This document shows, piece after piece, positions 15,954-25,188 of a stretch of DNA of 64,000 nucleotides; the stretch's first letter is position 1; each line of letters starts with the position of its first letter. Where the stretch lies: assembly GCA_043813895.1 (NCBI GenBank), contig JBDRKQ010000020.1:1-64000 (forward strand). Direction: 5' to 3'. Source of the DNA: CAZTAR01 sp043813895 (GTDB lineage: Bacteria; Planctomycetota; Phycisphaerae; UBA1845; UTPLA1). Made by a program: the position numbers and the translations under genes. Below the pieces are notes generated by a model, which saw only the letters and a program-made list of their open reading frames with translations, searched no databases and was not told the DNA's origin.

Positions 15954-16847
15954 ATGAGCATCCTCGTCGACAAGGACACGAAGATCATCGTCCACGGCGT
16001 GACCGGCAAGGCCGGCGCGTTCCACACGCGGCAGTGCCTCGACTATGGCACCAACATTGTCGGCGGCGTCGTGCCGGGCAAGGGCGGCACCAAGAGCGAG
16101 CACGGCCTGCCCGTCTTCAACACCGCGGGAGAGGCCGTCAACGCCACGGGGGCAAACTGCTCCCTCCTCTTCGTTCCGCCTCCGTTCGCCGCGGACAGTG
16201 CGATGGAAGCCGCCGCCGCCGGCGTCGATCTCTGCGTCCTCATCACAGAGGGCATCCCAACGCTCGACATGGTTCGCACGACGAAGTTCCTCGACGACAC
16301 CGGCACCTTCCTCATCGGCCCGAACTGTCCCGGCATCATCACGCCCGGCGTCGCCAAGATCGGCATCATGCCCGGTTACATCCACAAGCCGGTCAACGGC
16401 TCGGGCAAGAACGTCGGCATCATCTCGCGCAGCGGCACGCTCACCTATGAGGCCGTCTGGCAGTGCACCGTCCGCGACATCGCGCAGACCACTTGCATCG
16501 GCATCGGCGGCGATCCGGTCAAAGGCCTGAACTTCATCGAGCTGGTCGGCATGTTCCAGGACGATCCCGAGACGCACGCGATCATCCTCATCGGCGAGAT
16601 CGGAGGCACCGACGAGGAACAGGCGGCCCGGTACATCCGGGAGAACGTCACAAAGCCCGTCGTCGCCTTCATCGCGGGCCAGACCGCCCCGCCCGGCAAA
16701 CGCATGGGCCACGCCGGCGCGATCATCTCCGGCGGCCAAGGCACGGCCGCGAGCAAGATCGCCGCGTTGAAGGAAGCCGGCATCGCCGTCGCGCCCAGCC
16801 CCGCGGAGATCGGCTCGACACTGGCGCAATCGCTGGGCCTCGGATAG
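15954..16847 (+). CDS. sucD: Succinate--CoA ligase, alpha subunit
   Basis: SucD forms succinyl-CoA synthetase with SucC, making ATP or GTP from succinyl-CoA in the TCA cycle. The 297-residue protein has the N-terminal CoA-binding fold (IIVHGVTGKAGAFHTRQCLD, YGTNIVGGVVPGKGG), IGPNCPGIITP, ISRSGTLTYEA, GIGGDPVKG and the active-site phosphohistidine at H253 in KRMGHAGAIISGG. The ATG at 15954 follows AGGAAACCACACT; upstream open frame is not coding. sucC is neither upstream nor downstream, which is unusual because sucCD usually form an operon. Confidence 0.97.
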   Translation: MSILVDKDTKIIVHGVTGKAGAFHTRQCLDYGTNIVGGVVPGKGGTKSEHGLPVFNTAGEAVNATGANCSLLFVPPPFAADSAMEAAAAGVDLCVLITEGIPTLDMVRTTKFLDDTGTFLIGPNCPGIITPGVAKIGIMPGYIHKPVNGSGKNVGIISRSGTLTYEAVWQCTVRDIAQTTCIGIGGDPVKGLNFIELVGMFQDDPETHAIILIGEIGGTDEEQAARYIRENVTKPVVAFIAGQTAPPGKRMGHAGAIISGGQGTAASKIAALKEAGIAVAPSPAEIGSTLAQSLGLG

Positions 16848-17102
16848 GCGATCCCCCCACCGGCACATCGCAGAACAAAGCCCCCTCCACGCACTCGCCA
16901 GGGCGATGCGTAGTGCCGCGCCGGTTTTCGGACTGACTCATTCCCATCACAAGTTATGTCGAAGCTGGGAAGAGCCGACGAGCCAAGGGGTATCCGGATT
17001 CTCCGCCTACCCCTTGCAGCGAACGGCCGGACCACAGAACGAACAGCAATCTGCGAGCAGCGGGGTCTGTGGAACGTGCCTCAGCAAAGGAGGCAGCGTC
17101 CA

Positions 17103-18107
17103 ATGACGCATCAAGGCTCCAGATCACCGATCCGTGGTCTATCGAACAAGTGGTTCGAGCTCCTGCTCGTCACGGTTGTACTTACCGGAACCGTGCTGGC
17201 GTATTCACTCAGCAACGTCACACCCGTCTTGCTCCACTTCTTCTATCTTCCCGTCATCATCGCCGCGCACTGCCTCGGGCGGAATTCGGGACTTTCGATC
17301 GCCGTCCTGTCGGTCCTGACGGTCACGATATTCGCGCTGCTGGATCCCGCATCCTATGGCAGTATGAATCCCTCTCTCATCGTACTCCTGCTGATGCTAT
17401 CTGCATGGGGCGGCTTCCTTGCGCTCAACGCCCTTCTGATGGGAACGCTCTCCGATCAGCGGGTCGCACACATCCGCGAGTTGCGCGAAGCTCACCTGGG
17501 AATCATCGAGGTGCTCTCGAAATATCTTCAGGCGACAGACCAGTACACAAAGGCCCACTCGATGCGCGTTGCGGACCTCGCTGAAAAGACGGCTCAGAAG
17601 ATGGGGCTCCCGGCGGCCGAGGTTGAGAACATACGCGTCGGTGCTCTCTTGCACGACATCGGAAAGGTCGAGATATCGACGCGCCTCATACAGAAGGCGG
17701 CGGAGCTGAGCGACGACGAGCAGGCTGAAATGGCCGCCCACACGGTCCTCGGCGCCGAACTGGTCGGTTCGCTCGGGTCCATTCTGAGAGGCGCGATCCC
17801 GGTGATCGAGCATCATCATCGTCACTACTCGGGCACACCCAATGGCGACGGAACATCCGGGAAGGAGATCCCCCTCGGCGCCCGCGTCGTCGCAGTTGCC
17901 GACGCCTACGATGCGATCGTCACCGACCGGCCGTACCGTCGCGGACGGACCCCGCAGGAAGCCATTCAAGTCATCCACCAGGCCGCGGGCACTCAATTCG
18001 ACCCCGATGTCGTCAAGGCATTCGAAAGAGTGGTGGTCGAGTTGCTCGAAGAACCCGAGGACGCCGAGAATCCCCGCGGGAAACTGCCCGAAACCGCCGC
18101 TGTGTGA
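17103..18107 (+). CDS. Membrane HD-domain phosphohydrolase, HD-GYP-like with altered GYP
   Basis: A 334-residue protein. Residues about 15-110 contain three to four transmembrane helices (ELLLVTVVLTGTVLAYSL, LLHFFYLPVIIAAHCLG, and others), a MASE/DUF4118-like sensor. Residues about 145-310 are an HD domain: HSMRVADLAEKTAQ, the metal-binding LLHDIGK, AAHTVLGAEL, then VIEHHHRHYSGTPNG where HD-GYP enzymes have HHERxDGxGYPxG, and VAVADAYDAIVTDRPYR. It would hydrolyse cyclic di-GMP if active, but the altered motif makes this uncertain. Start at 17103 has AAAGGAGG ideally placed. Confidence 0.88.
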   Translation: MTHQGSRSPIRGLSNKWFELLLVTVVLTGTVLAYSLSNVTPVLLHFFYLPVIIAAHCLGRNSGLSIAVLSVLTVTIFALLDPASYGSMNPSLIVLLLMLSAWGGFLALNALLMGTLSDQRVAHIRELREAHLGIIEVLSKYLQATDQYTKAHSMRVADLAEKTAQKMGLPAAEVENIRVGALLHDIGKVEISTRLIQKAAELSDDEQAEMAAHTVLGAELVGSLGSILRGAIPVIEHHHRHYSGTPNGDGTSGKEIPLGARVVAVADAYDAIVTDRPYRRGRTPQEAIQVIHQAAGTQFDPDVVKAFERVVVELLEEPEDAENPRGKLPETAAV

Positions 18108-19065
18108 TCGCCCCCTACGCCGCAGGGTGGCATGGGCCAACTCGTTGGCCCGTGTTGTCCAATCTCGCCAATCCCCCGCCCATTTCACCCACACAAGCCC
18201 TCCGAAAATCTGATACAATTCCCATCGGACGCAGGCTCTGAAGGGCAAGGCAGCGCCGCGCAACGTTTGGGTGACAAACACGCTCACCCTTCGGGTTGAG
18301 CACGGCACCAGGCGACGTCGTCGCGTGAAAGCATGGCACGCGGTCCATCCCCTTCTCCGAAAACACGGGTCAACAAGTTGACCCATGCCACCCCGCTTCT
18401 TCGAATTTCACCGGAAAAAATGACATTTGCCGGAATTTGCCGGAATTTGTTTGCCGGTTGGGGTGTGAGCTTGTGTCCGTCAGATGTGTGTTGCTCCCGT
18501 TTGCACCAGAAAAACTGCAAACGCCCGCAAACGCCCGCAAAGTCTTTGGACGGCGGTGTCTTTTGTTTGCATGCGGCTGTATCTCGGCCATATTAGAGAG
18601 TCGTGCTCGGCGCTTCTGCTCATTGACGATTTGCGATTGACAATTGGCGATTTCGGGGAGGGAAAGGAGGCGAGATTCTCGATTTGGCGAGGATGTTCGC
18701 ACCGGCGGACAAGCCGCCAGTGGCGCCCGCGCGGGTACTGAAGGGCAAGGGCGGCGAAAGCGGGACGGGCAGGCATGGCTTCCTCGGTGTCAACATGCTT
18801 ACCCGCGACTTCGTCGCGTGAAAGCATGGCACCCAACTCCCCGCTTCGACACGGGTCAACGAGTTGACCCATGCCACCCCGCCACCCAACTCCCCGCTTC
18901 GACACGGGTCAACGAGTTGACCCATGCCACCCCGCCGTAGGCACGCGTTCTTCATTCTGAACATGCTCACCCGCGACTGCGTCGCGTGAGAGCAGGGCAC
19001 CCGGCAGAGGTTATCGCTCTCAACACCCACTCGCTTGCGCTCGGGGTTCGGATAAGGTCCTCCAT
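18108..19065. repeat. Non-coding region packed with palindromic repeats
   Basis: About 960 bases without a gene. It contains at least four copies of GGGTCAAC-gagt-TTGACCC type hairpins (18126-18155 diverged, 18365-18390, 18851-18874, 18904-18927), three copies of a CGCGACTTCGTCGCGTGAAAG hairpin (about 18310-18330, 18812-18833, 18970-18990; second variant word given in part) and one GGCGGACAAGCCGCCAG copy at 18704-18720. The middle (18400-18660) is lower in GC and has no clear feature. All open frames here are by-products of repeats. Confidence 0.8.
18831..18936. repeat. Perfect tandem duplication of a 53-base unit
   Basis: Bases 18831-18883 are repeated exactly at 18884-18936. Each unit begins ACCCAACTCCCCGCTTCGAC and contains GGGTCAACGAGTTGACCC, a perfect hairpin. 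Identity of the copies implies recent duplication. Confidence 0.95.
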
Positions 19066-20814
19066 CTACTCGTCCGCCACACTCGCCGACTTTGGCGTCT
19101 TCTGCAGCAGCTTCGCCGCGCCGACTTCTTCGAAGCGGGAGAGGTCCGTCCAGAAGGTGCCGTCGCCGGCGTAGAAGAGCTGGATCGACTGCGGGTCGAA
19201 GTTCTCGGCGAAGGTGTAGAGGTTGTAGGCCTGCGGGCTGCCGAAGGCGTCTACTAGAAGTTTGTAGCCCTGGGCCTCGGCCGAATTCTTCAGCTTCTCC
19301 ACGTCGGTTCGTGCGCGGCCGAGGATCTCGATGCGCTTTGCGTCCAGCTCGGCGACCTGCTGTTGGATCGTGGCGATTTCCAGGGCGGCCTGGGCGTCTA
19401 CCTCGGCCGCTTCTTTCTCCGCGCCTGCTCCGGTGTTAGCCACCATGACGCGGGTATCGGCCTTGACCATCTCCCGTGCGATCTCTACCTGCTTCTGGAT
19501 TTCCTCGAGATGGGCTTTGACGGTGGCGGCCTCGCGCTGCTGCTCCTTGGTGATCTGTTTTTCGATGGCGATGTAGCTCTGCTGGATCGTCCGCTTGAGG
19601 TCCTCTGTGACCTCGTCGCCCTTTTCGCCACCCTGCGGGGCGTGCACCTCGATCTCGCGGACGAGCGCCAGTAGCACCTCGACGTTGTTTCGGCGGCAGA
19701 CGCGCTGCAGCTCTTTCGTCATCTCCTGTTGGAACTTCTCGCGTTTTTCACCCTGGATGAAGTCTCGCGCGGCATAGGTGGAGCCGATGTTTCGGCAGAT
19801 CGAGCGGAGCCGGGGGCCGATCACTTTGTCGAGCACGCGGTCCACGTTGCCGAAGTCGTTGATGATCGACGACGCGTGCTGCGGGTGGATTCCCCAGACG
19901 ACCGTGACGCCGACGCGAATGAGGTAGCCGGTGTCGGAGGGGAAGGAGATGCGGTAGTTGGCGTCTTGGCCGGTCTTGACCTGCGAATACTCGTTGAAGC
20001 CGATCTCGATGGGCGTGACCTTCTGGAGCTTGGGGTTGATGAAATAGACGCCGGGCTGGATGACGTCCGCCAAGGTGCCTCGCTGGCCCGGCTTGGCAAG
20101 GGGCCGCGCATTGGCTGCCACGGTCTCAACGGGGGCTGATGTTGCGCCTTCGCCTTCCGCTTCGGGCGCGCCGTCGTCGGGGACGCCGTGGGCCAGCTCG
20201 GAGAGGCCCTCGGAGGAATCGATCTCCGGCTGTTCACCGAAGAGATTGGTCACGACGCCGACGAAGCCTGCCGGAATGACCACGGCGGGATACAACTCAA
20301 CCTCGTAGAGGTAGGGGTTGATCTTGTAGGTTCCGGGCGTGAGGACCTCCGCGAGGATGCCGCGCATACCGGATTCTCGCGTCACGATGGTCTGGCCGGG
20401 CGGGGGATCGATTCCGACCTTTCGCGTGACGACGCCGATCTTGGGGAACCTGCCTTTGAATTCGAACTTGCCGGCGCGGAGTTGATCCCGTTGTGATGCG
20501 TCGAGCGAGTGTATCCACTCCCAGGTGGCGGGGTCGCCCGACGGGATGACGGTCAGGTCCTTCAGTTCCCAGTTGAAGCGGATGGGGTCGCGGTAATGCC
20601 GGCCGGGTCCGAGGACATCGGCCTGAATGCCGCGTTGTCCCGGCTCCGTCGCGACCAACTGGCCGGGCGGTAGCTCGGTTCCCATCTTGCGGATGAGGAC
20701 GGCGCACTGATCCGGCGGGACGTACACGCGGCATGTGAGCCACAAGATTGCCAAGAGGCCGGCAGTCGTCGCCAATGCGATCCCCACGATGAGCTTGATG
20801 TATCGCTTGATCAC
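19066..20814 (-). CDS. SPFH/band 7 (flotillin-like) protein, second of a pair
   Basis: A 582-residue protein with an N-terminal membrane helix (LIVGIALATTAGLLAILWLT, residues 8-27), several repeats of a segment reading G-x-L-A-x-V-L-x-P-G-x-Y/H-x-x-N/D-P (near residues 67, 160 and 250), an SPFH domain from about 290 to 400 and a long coiled coil at 400-530 rich in Ala, Glu and Lys. Such proteins form membrane-bound assemblies or lipid microdomains. Its ATG overlaps the stop of the upstream SPFH gene (ATGA at 20811-20814). A Thr/Pro-rich insert near residues 205-225 breaks the repeat region. Confidence 0.88.
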   Translation of the reverse strand: MIKRYIKLIVGIALATTAGLLAILWLTCRVYVPPDQCAVLIRKMGTELPPGQLVATEPGQRGIQADVLGPGRHYRDPIRFNWELKDLTVIPSGDPATWEWIHSLDASQRDQLRAGKFEFKGRFPKIGVVTRKVGIDPPPGQTIVTRESGMRGILAEVLTPGTYKINPYLYEVELYPAVVIPAGFVGVVTNLFGEQPEIDSSEGLSELAHGVPDDGAPEAEGEGATSAPVETVAANARPLAKPGQRGTLADVIQPGVYFINPKLQKVTPIEIGFNEYSQVKTGQDANYRISFPSDTGYLIRVGVTVVWGIHPQHASSIINDFGNVDRVLDKVIGPRLRSICRNIGSTYAARDFIQGEKREKFQQEMTKELQRVCRRNNVEVLLALVREIEVHAPQGGEKGDEVTEDLKRTIQQSYIAIEKQITKEQQREAATVKAHLEEIQKQVEIAREMVKADTRVMVANTGAGAEKEAAEVDAQAALEIATIQQQVAELDAKRIEILGRARTDVEKLKNSAEAQGYKLLVDAFGSPQAYNLYTFAENFDPQSIQLFYAGDGTFWTDLSRFEEVGAAKLLQKTPKSASVADE

Positions 20815-22400
20815 TGGGCACCTCCTTGAGATCGCGCGGTGTTAAAGTCTTGGAATGACTTGAATATCTCCGCGAAGGGTCCGTCAGTGTTGCTGAGGAT
20901 CGACTTGATGGAGGGTGCGACCTTTTTCACGAAGAACTGTTGGGCATAGGTGTATCCATCGCCGAAGGCGGCGACCGCGTCGCGAAGCGGCTCGGCCCGG
21001 GCCTGGTACTCGAAGAGAATGACGTTCGCTTCGGCCTGTCCCCGAGAACGGATGGCGGCGGCCTCTTTCGTGGCGGCTTCGAGTGCGAGCTTGGCCACTT
21101 CCAGTTCTCGCAGGGCATGGGTGACGGAGACGACCTTGCGTTGTTCGGCTTCTTTGATGACGGTGACGACGCTTCGTTTGGCGTCACCGACATCTCGGTT
21201 TTGCGCCTGCATCTCCTGTTGTTCCACGAGCCTCGCCTCGGCCCGTGCTTCTTCCATCTGGTTTGTGTAGCGGTCGACCTCTTGATCGGCCTGCTCGCGT
21301 TGGCTGATGAGGGCGGCGATTTCGTCCGGCGGCTGGATGTCTCGGACCAAGGCCGACCGGATTTCGATGCCCTGCAAGCGGCACTCGTTTCGCAGCTCCG
21401 CCAGCAGGCGGTCCTGGAATGCCGTTCGCGTCTTGCCGCTGATGAACTCGCGGGCCCGGAGTTTGGAGCCCTGGATTCGAGCGATGCTGCGGGCGTTCGG
21501 CAGGATGATCTTGTTGAGGATGTCGTCCTTGTCACCGTAGGCGACGGTGACCTCGGCGACGTGGTCGGGAGAGATCGCCCATTCGATCGTGCCTTCGATC
21601 GTGATGGTGAAGCTGTCGGCGGAAGGGAAGTGGATTGCGTCGTCGCCGAGCATGTCGTACTTCTGGCTGCGCAGGTCCACGATTTCGATCTGCTTGAGAT
21701 AGGGGTTGTAGTATTCGAGGCCGGCTTCGAGCGTTGCGCGCTGCACGCCCTTTTCGTTTGGCATGACGGTGTAGGTGTTTTTCTTCACGGGATCGGTCCC
21801 GCTGAGGAGGGTGACGACGCCGACGTGGCCGGGGGGGATTTGGATCGCTTTGAACTTCTGCACCTCGTAGGCGAAGGGGTTGATGTTGTATCTGCCGGGC
21901 TCGAGGTGGGCGGCCACGGGACCGCGTTCGTCCGGCTCGGTGGCTACGGTCTTGGGGAACGGAAGCGGCTTGCCGTACTTGCGGATCTTCACGCCGACCT
22001 CGCTTTGGCCGATCAACGTTGCCTTGTCCTTGGCCCTCTTGTAAGAGTACGGGTTGGGGAAGTATCGGCCCTCGGGCAGGACTTCGTATCGAATGCCCTT
22101 GTAGCCCTTGCGAACCTGTTCCTCGGTTTCGCCCGTGGATGCGGCAATTCGGGCGACGAGCTCCGGATACAGAACGACCTGATCGTCGAACTCCTCACGC
22201 AACTCGGGCGGCAACTCCTTGCCGGTCTTGTTCACCAGGACCAGGATCTCATTTGCATTCACCTCGATGCGGATGCCGAACCAGAACACGGCGAGGATCA
22301 GGACTATCAGCATCAACACGCCTCCGATCACCGACGACACGATGGGAATGCGTGGTCGGGGGATGGAGGGCCTGACGATTCTTGGAGGCGTTCCAGACAT
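20811..22400 (-). CDS. SPFH/band 7 (flotillin-like) protein, first of a pair
   Basis: A 529-residue paralogue of the next gene. A proline-rich cytoplasmic start (PPRIVRPSIPRPRIP) precedes one membrane helix (VSSVIGGVLMLIVLILAVFW, about 21-40). Repeated segments follow (YEVLPEGRYFPNPYSY, AHLEPGRYNINPFAYEV, ATLEAGLEYYNPYLK), then the SPFH domain (about 250-350) and a coiled coil with EEARAEARLVEQQEMQAQNR. The two proteins probably form a hetero-oligomer. The ATG at 22400 has GGAAGGAATC upstream. Long antisense open frames opposite it are shadows. Confidence 0.88.
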   Translation of the reverse strand: MSGTPPRIVRPSIPRPRIPIVSSVIGGVLMLIVLILAVFWFGIRIEVNANEILVLVNKTGKELPPELREEFDDQVVLYPELVARIAASTGETEEQVRKGYKGIRYEVLPEGRYFPNPYSYKRAKDKATLIGQSEVGVKIRKYGKPLPFPKTVATEPDERGPVAAHLEPGRYNINPFAYEVQKFKAIQIPPGHVGVVTLLSGTDPVKKNTYTVMPNEKGVQRATLEAGLEYYNPYLKQIEIVDLRSQKYDMLGDDAIHFPSADSFTITIEGTIEWAISPDHVAEVTVAYGDKDDILNKIILPNARSIARIQGSKLRAREFISGKTRTAFQDRLLAELRNECRLQGIEIRSALVRDIQPPDEIAALISQREQADQEVDRYTNQMEEARAEARLVEQQEMQAQNRDVGDAKRSVVTVIKEAEQRKVVSVTHALRELEVAKLALEAATKEAAAIRSRGQAEANVILFEYQARAEPLRDAVAAFGDGYTYAQQFFVKKVAPSIKSILSNTDGPFAEIFKSFQDFNTARSQGGAQ

Positions 22401-22507
22401 GATTCCTTCCTTTCAGATCAAGGGCTTTCGCCGGTAGACAGGGTCACATCGCGACGGCCTCGGTGGCCGGGTGCTGCATTGTGCATGCAAGACTCCTGCA
22501 CAACAGG

Positions 22508-22690
22508 TCATGTGAGCGGCGCTCCGCATTGTCCGCAGAACTTGGCTTCCGGCTCGTTCCCGCGGCGACATCGCGGGCACAATACGACATTGGGGCCACG
22601 GGTGGTCCGCTTACCACGCGCGCTTTGCCAAATCAACACCAGGCCGCATGCCAAACAGATCCCTATGACGAGCAGGACGATTCGTGTCAT
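22508..22690 (-). CDS. Small membrane protein with C-terminal zinc ribbon
   Basis: A 60-residue protein: an N-terminal transmembrane helix (IVLLVIGICLACGLVLIW, residues 4-21) and a zinc-ribbon CPRCRRGNEPEAKFCGQCG (residues 38-56) with two CxxC pairs. It precedes the SPFH pair on the same strand by about 107 bases and may belong to the same transcript. Zinc-ribbon proteins often accompany SPFH proteins as partners; here that is inference. Too short for reliable family assignment but composition and motif make it very likely real. Confidence 0.75.
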   Translation of the reverse strand: MTRIVLLVIGICLACGLVLIWQSARGKRTTRGPNVVLCPRCRRGNEPEAKFCGQCGAPLT

Positions 22691-23002
22691 CGCACGGCTC
22701 CATGGCCGGGCACGGATGCGCCCAGGCCTCCGAGTGCAATATAGCCCATCCTGTCAGATAAGCGACTATAAACCGCCGTATTCCTTGGAACCCGTCCGGG
22801 CGTCGCTCCGCGTTTAGGATTCGGCCCACAAAGTGCCTGCCTGCACGCACGATGGAGGCTGCGCAGTCTGAGAGACTACCACAGAATGCCTCAAAGAGCC
22901 TAGCCGGCGCCCTGTGGCACCGCCGCCAAAGGCGGCAGAAACACGGGCCAGACGCCTGTGCCACAATCCTGAGATGGGTCCCCACTGCGTATGGGTGGTC
23001 CG
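22691..23002. other. Spacer containing an intergenic repeat element
   Basis: No gene is seen. The right part (22867-22985) is an approximately 115-base repeat also found at 60109-60223. The left part would hold the promoter for the zinc-ribbon/SPFH operon; it is somewhat A+T-rich at 22735-22790 without a clear consensus. Confidence 0.5.
22867..22985. repeat. Intergenic repeat, copy 1 of a MITE-like pair
   Basis: Shares an ordered series of words with 60109-60223: GAATGCCTCAA, then GTGGC(A/G)CCGCCG, then ACACGGGC/ACACAGGC, GTGCCACA, TCCTGAGAT. The inner part can fold into hairpins (GCCGCC-aaa-GGCGGC). The two copies differ at many positions, so they are old. Confidence 0.7.
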
Positions 23003-24628
23003 TTACCGGTTTCCGCTGCCCGCCGGCGCGTTCAAGTCGTAAACCAGGTAGTTATTGTTACGTTTGAAAACCGAAAAGGTCGACGCCAAGAACTCCCGCA
23101 GTTTCCTCTGCCGTTGGAACTCCTCGCTCGCCGATGCCAGCACCACGATGAAGTACTCGGCATCCCTCTTGTTCCGCAGCATCTGAAAACGTTCCTCCAC
23201 TGACAATGGGAGGCGCCCCATCTCTGCCTCCTTTCTGAGATCTGCCCCGTGGGGCCAGTTTTCGCCCGCAAGTCCTCCGTGGTATTGCAGTGGTCTTCCG
23301 TAGTTTGACGCCAGCCAGATGGTTCTGTCGCTGTGGCGCACCACATTGCCGATTTCTTCCCAGAGACCGATCACAGGCCTGTAATCAGACTTGTCCCGCC
23401 GTGTGTAGGCGCCGTGTGTATTCGCAACCAGGAAGAGTGCCAGCACGGCACAGATGGAGATGCGATAGAACCGGTTCCGCGAGGCCTTGCTCAATCGGCT
23501 CATAACCAGTGCGGCCACCGGCCCCAACCCAAGCGCGACGACGGGAATGAAAGGCAATTGATAGTAATTGTGCGTGGGTGTGTGATAACTGCAGAACAGT
23601 GAGAAGGCACAATAGCCGACGAAGAGCCCGACCAGCAATCCTCGACTCAGCCCACGGGGAAGCAGCATCGTTCCCAAGATTGCTGCAATGACGGCCACAT
23701 GCCCCACGACATCCTGCGTCATGCGCAGCCAGCCGCTCCAGAAGAAGGACCGCCCCAGCAAGTGAGGTAGAAGCGTCCCCTTGATTTGGCCTGTTAGGAA
23801 ACTCTCGACACAGGTTCCGTAAACGAAGAAGACCAGAACGGGCGACAGACTCGTCAACGCGAATACAAGCGTGCTGCGACTCAGCAGCGTCTGCCGTATG
23901 CCGTGTTTTTGGATGCCTAGAGACAGGAAGGCGGCGAATACAAAGAAGGCGGCGAACGGCTTGACAAGAATGGCCGCGCCGGACGCTAGCCCGGCCATGA
24001 CCAAGCGGCGATTCGACGGGTGTTCGTAATAGCGATACGCCTTGAAGAGGCTGAGAATAATCAGCATCACCATGAGTGGGTCGGGCTGAAAACTGGTGCT
24101 GGCCGGAATGCTAAAAGGGACAAGGAGATAGAACGCGGCGGCAAAAAGTGCTCCGTCGCCCGAAGTGATTCGCCTGGCCAAGAGGTATAGGAAGACGCCG
24201 CCGATCAGCCAGAATGTCACAGAGAAGAGCCTGGGAATCCAAAGATGTTCGTTGCCCACAATGCGGTAGGCAAGGCTGGCCAGCATCTCCATGACCGGTG
24301 GTTCAAGAATGCCCTGCTGTTCTTTGGAGGCAATGGCGCTGCGCCTCAGCGCTTCAGGAACGTCCGCATCAGTCTCGTAGTAATAGGCGCGCGCAATGAG
24401 CGCCGAGCGGTACTGCCGTGCGCCGTGGAAGTCCAACGGCGGCTGGTCAAGGCTAAGCAACCGCACAAGCAGGGCGGTAACGAAGAGAATCAACAGGACC
24501 GCAGCGCGGGAAAGAGGATGACGGAGAAACGGAGTCTCCCTTGCCACCTCCACGGCGCGCTCACGCGACAAATCGGCACCAGACGATGTGGAGATCGTTC
24601 GCTGCCTGGCGGTTCTACGTTTGGACAT
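23003..24628 (-). CDS. Glycosyltransferase family 39-like (ArnT/PMT-type) membrane protein
   Basis: A 541-residue membrane glycosyltransferase that would transfer a sugar from a polyprenyl-phosphate donor to an acceptor outside the membrane. After a basic 40-residue N-terminus and the first helix (AAVLLILFVTALLVRLLSL) comes LDQPPLDFHGARQYRSALIA, the loop where this family keeps its catalytic acidic residue, then about eleven further helices and a C-terminal periplasmic domain from about residue 430. STSFQPDPLMVMLIILSLFK is a typical later motif. It stands alone on the minus strand. Acceptor unknown. Confidence 0.85.
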   Translation of the reverse strand: MSKRRTARQRTISTSSGADLSRERAVEVARETPFLRHPLSRAAVLLILFVTALLVRLLSLDQPPLDFHGARQYRSALIARAYYYETDADVPEALRRSAIASKEQQGILEPPVMEMLASLAYRIVGNEHLWIPRLFSVTFWLIGGVFLYLLARRITSGDGALFAAAFYLLVPFSIPASTSFQPDPLMVMLIILSLFKAYRYYEHPSNRRLVMAGLASGAAILVKPFAAFFVFAAFLSLGIQKHGIRQTLLSRSTLVFALTSLSPVLVFFVYGTCVESFLTGQIKGTLLPHLLGRSFFWSGWLRMTQDVVGHVAVIAAILGTMLLPRGLSRGLLVGLFVGYCAFSLFCSYHTPTHNYYQLPFIPVVALGLGPVAALVMSRLSKASRNRFYRISICAVLALFLVANTHGAYTRRDKSDYRPVIGLWEEIGNVVRHSDRTIWLASNYGRPLQYHGGLAGENWPHGADLRKEAEMGRLPLSVEERFQMLRNKRDAEYFIVVLASASEEFQRQRKLREFLASTFSVFKRNNNYLVYDLNAPAGSGNR

Positions 24629-25188
24629 TGGCTAGCCTCAGCCAGATAGCTCCCGGAGCGCCGGTTCCCTGCAGCGAGAGCGACGGCACAGAGAAGCGGT
24701 CAACTCTGCTCGAATGGTAATCCGAGACCACTAATTCTGGAAGACGCCATCGTGGGTGCAGCACACGCAACGAGGTTAAGTCTCGCGGGTGTCGCGCGGA
24801 CGCTTATCCGAGCCCGACGAGGCGAATCGCAGGTTCTTGGTTATCCTCGTCGGTCACGGGGGCTGACGCTACTGTCGCCGTCCGACACAGGGGTCGGACG
24901 CTACGTTCGGTATCGCAGCGCGCAGGATCTGTCGCGCATCCGCGTCTTCTCCGGCCGGCCTGCGGCTGTCGCGGAATCGTGATCCGCTCTGTATAATGTC
25001 TTGTCTTGATGGTGGCCGTTGGCGTGGGAATCCGGGCTGCTCCCTCGGCGCGCGGGTGCCACCGGCAGCTCGTCTGCCAATGCGGGGTCAGTGGTCGCGC
25101 CGGCGGACAAGCCGCCAGTGGCACGCACAGACGTTGGCAACCCGTCGTTTGACGTGCGACGGAGCACTGGACGAAAGCGAGAGACGAC
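24629..25188. other. Divergent intergenic region with repeats upstream of iorA
   Basis: About 560 bases with no supported gene. It carries the hairpin CGTCCGACACAGGGGTCGGACG-like element at 24879-24900 and a diverged double copy of the nuo-gap palindrome at 25054-25125 (left arm degraded, right arm GGCGGACAAGCCGCCAGTGG nearly intact). Promoters for the GT39-like gene and iorA must lie here but are not recognisable. Confidence 0.5.
25054..25125. repeat. Palindromic repeat related to the nuoA-nuoB hairpin
   Basis: GGGTGCCACCGGCAGC..GTCTGCCAATGC faces GGCGGACAAGCCGCCAGTGGCAC, the same arrangement as at 9451-9527 but with mutations in the left arm. Confidence 0.75.

Noticed and set aside
18108..19065. 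Possible CRISPR array
   Set aside because: The repeats are palindromic hairpins of different types with irregular spacing; only two perfect tandem units exist, without unique spacers, and no cas genes are present.
20940..22817. 625-residue plus-strand open frame opposite the SPFH gene
   Set aside because: Antisense to a protein with clear SPFH features; composition mirrors the complement and no domain is seen.
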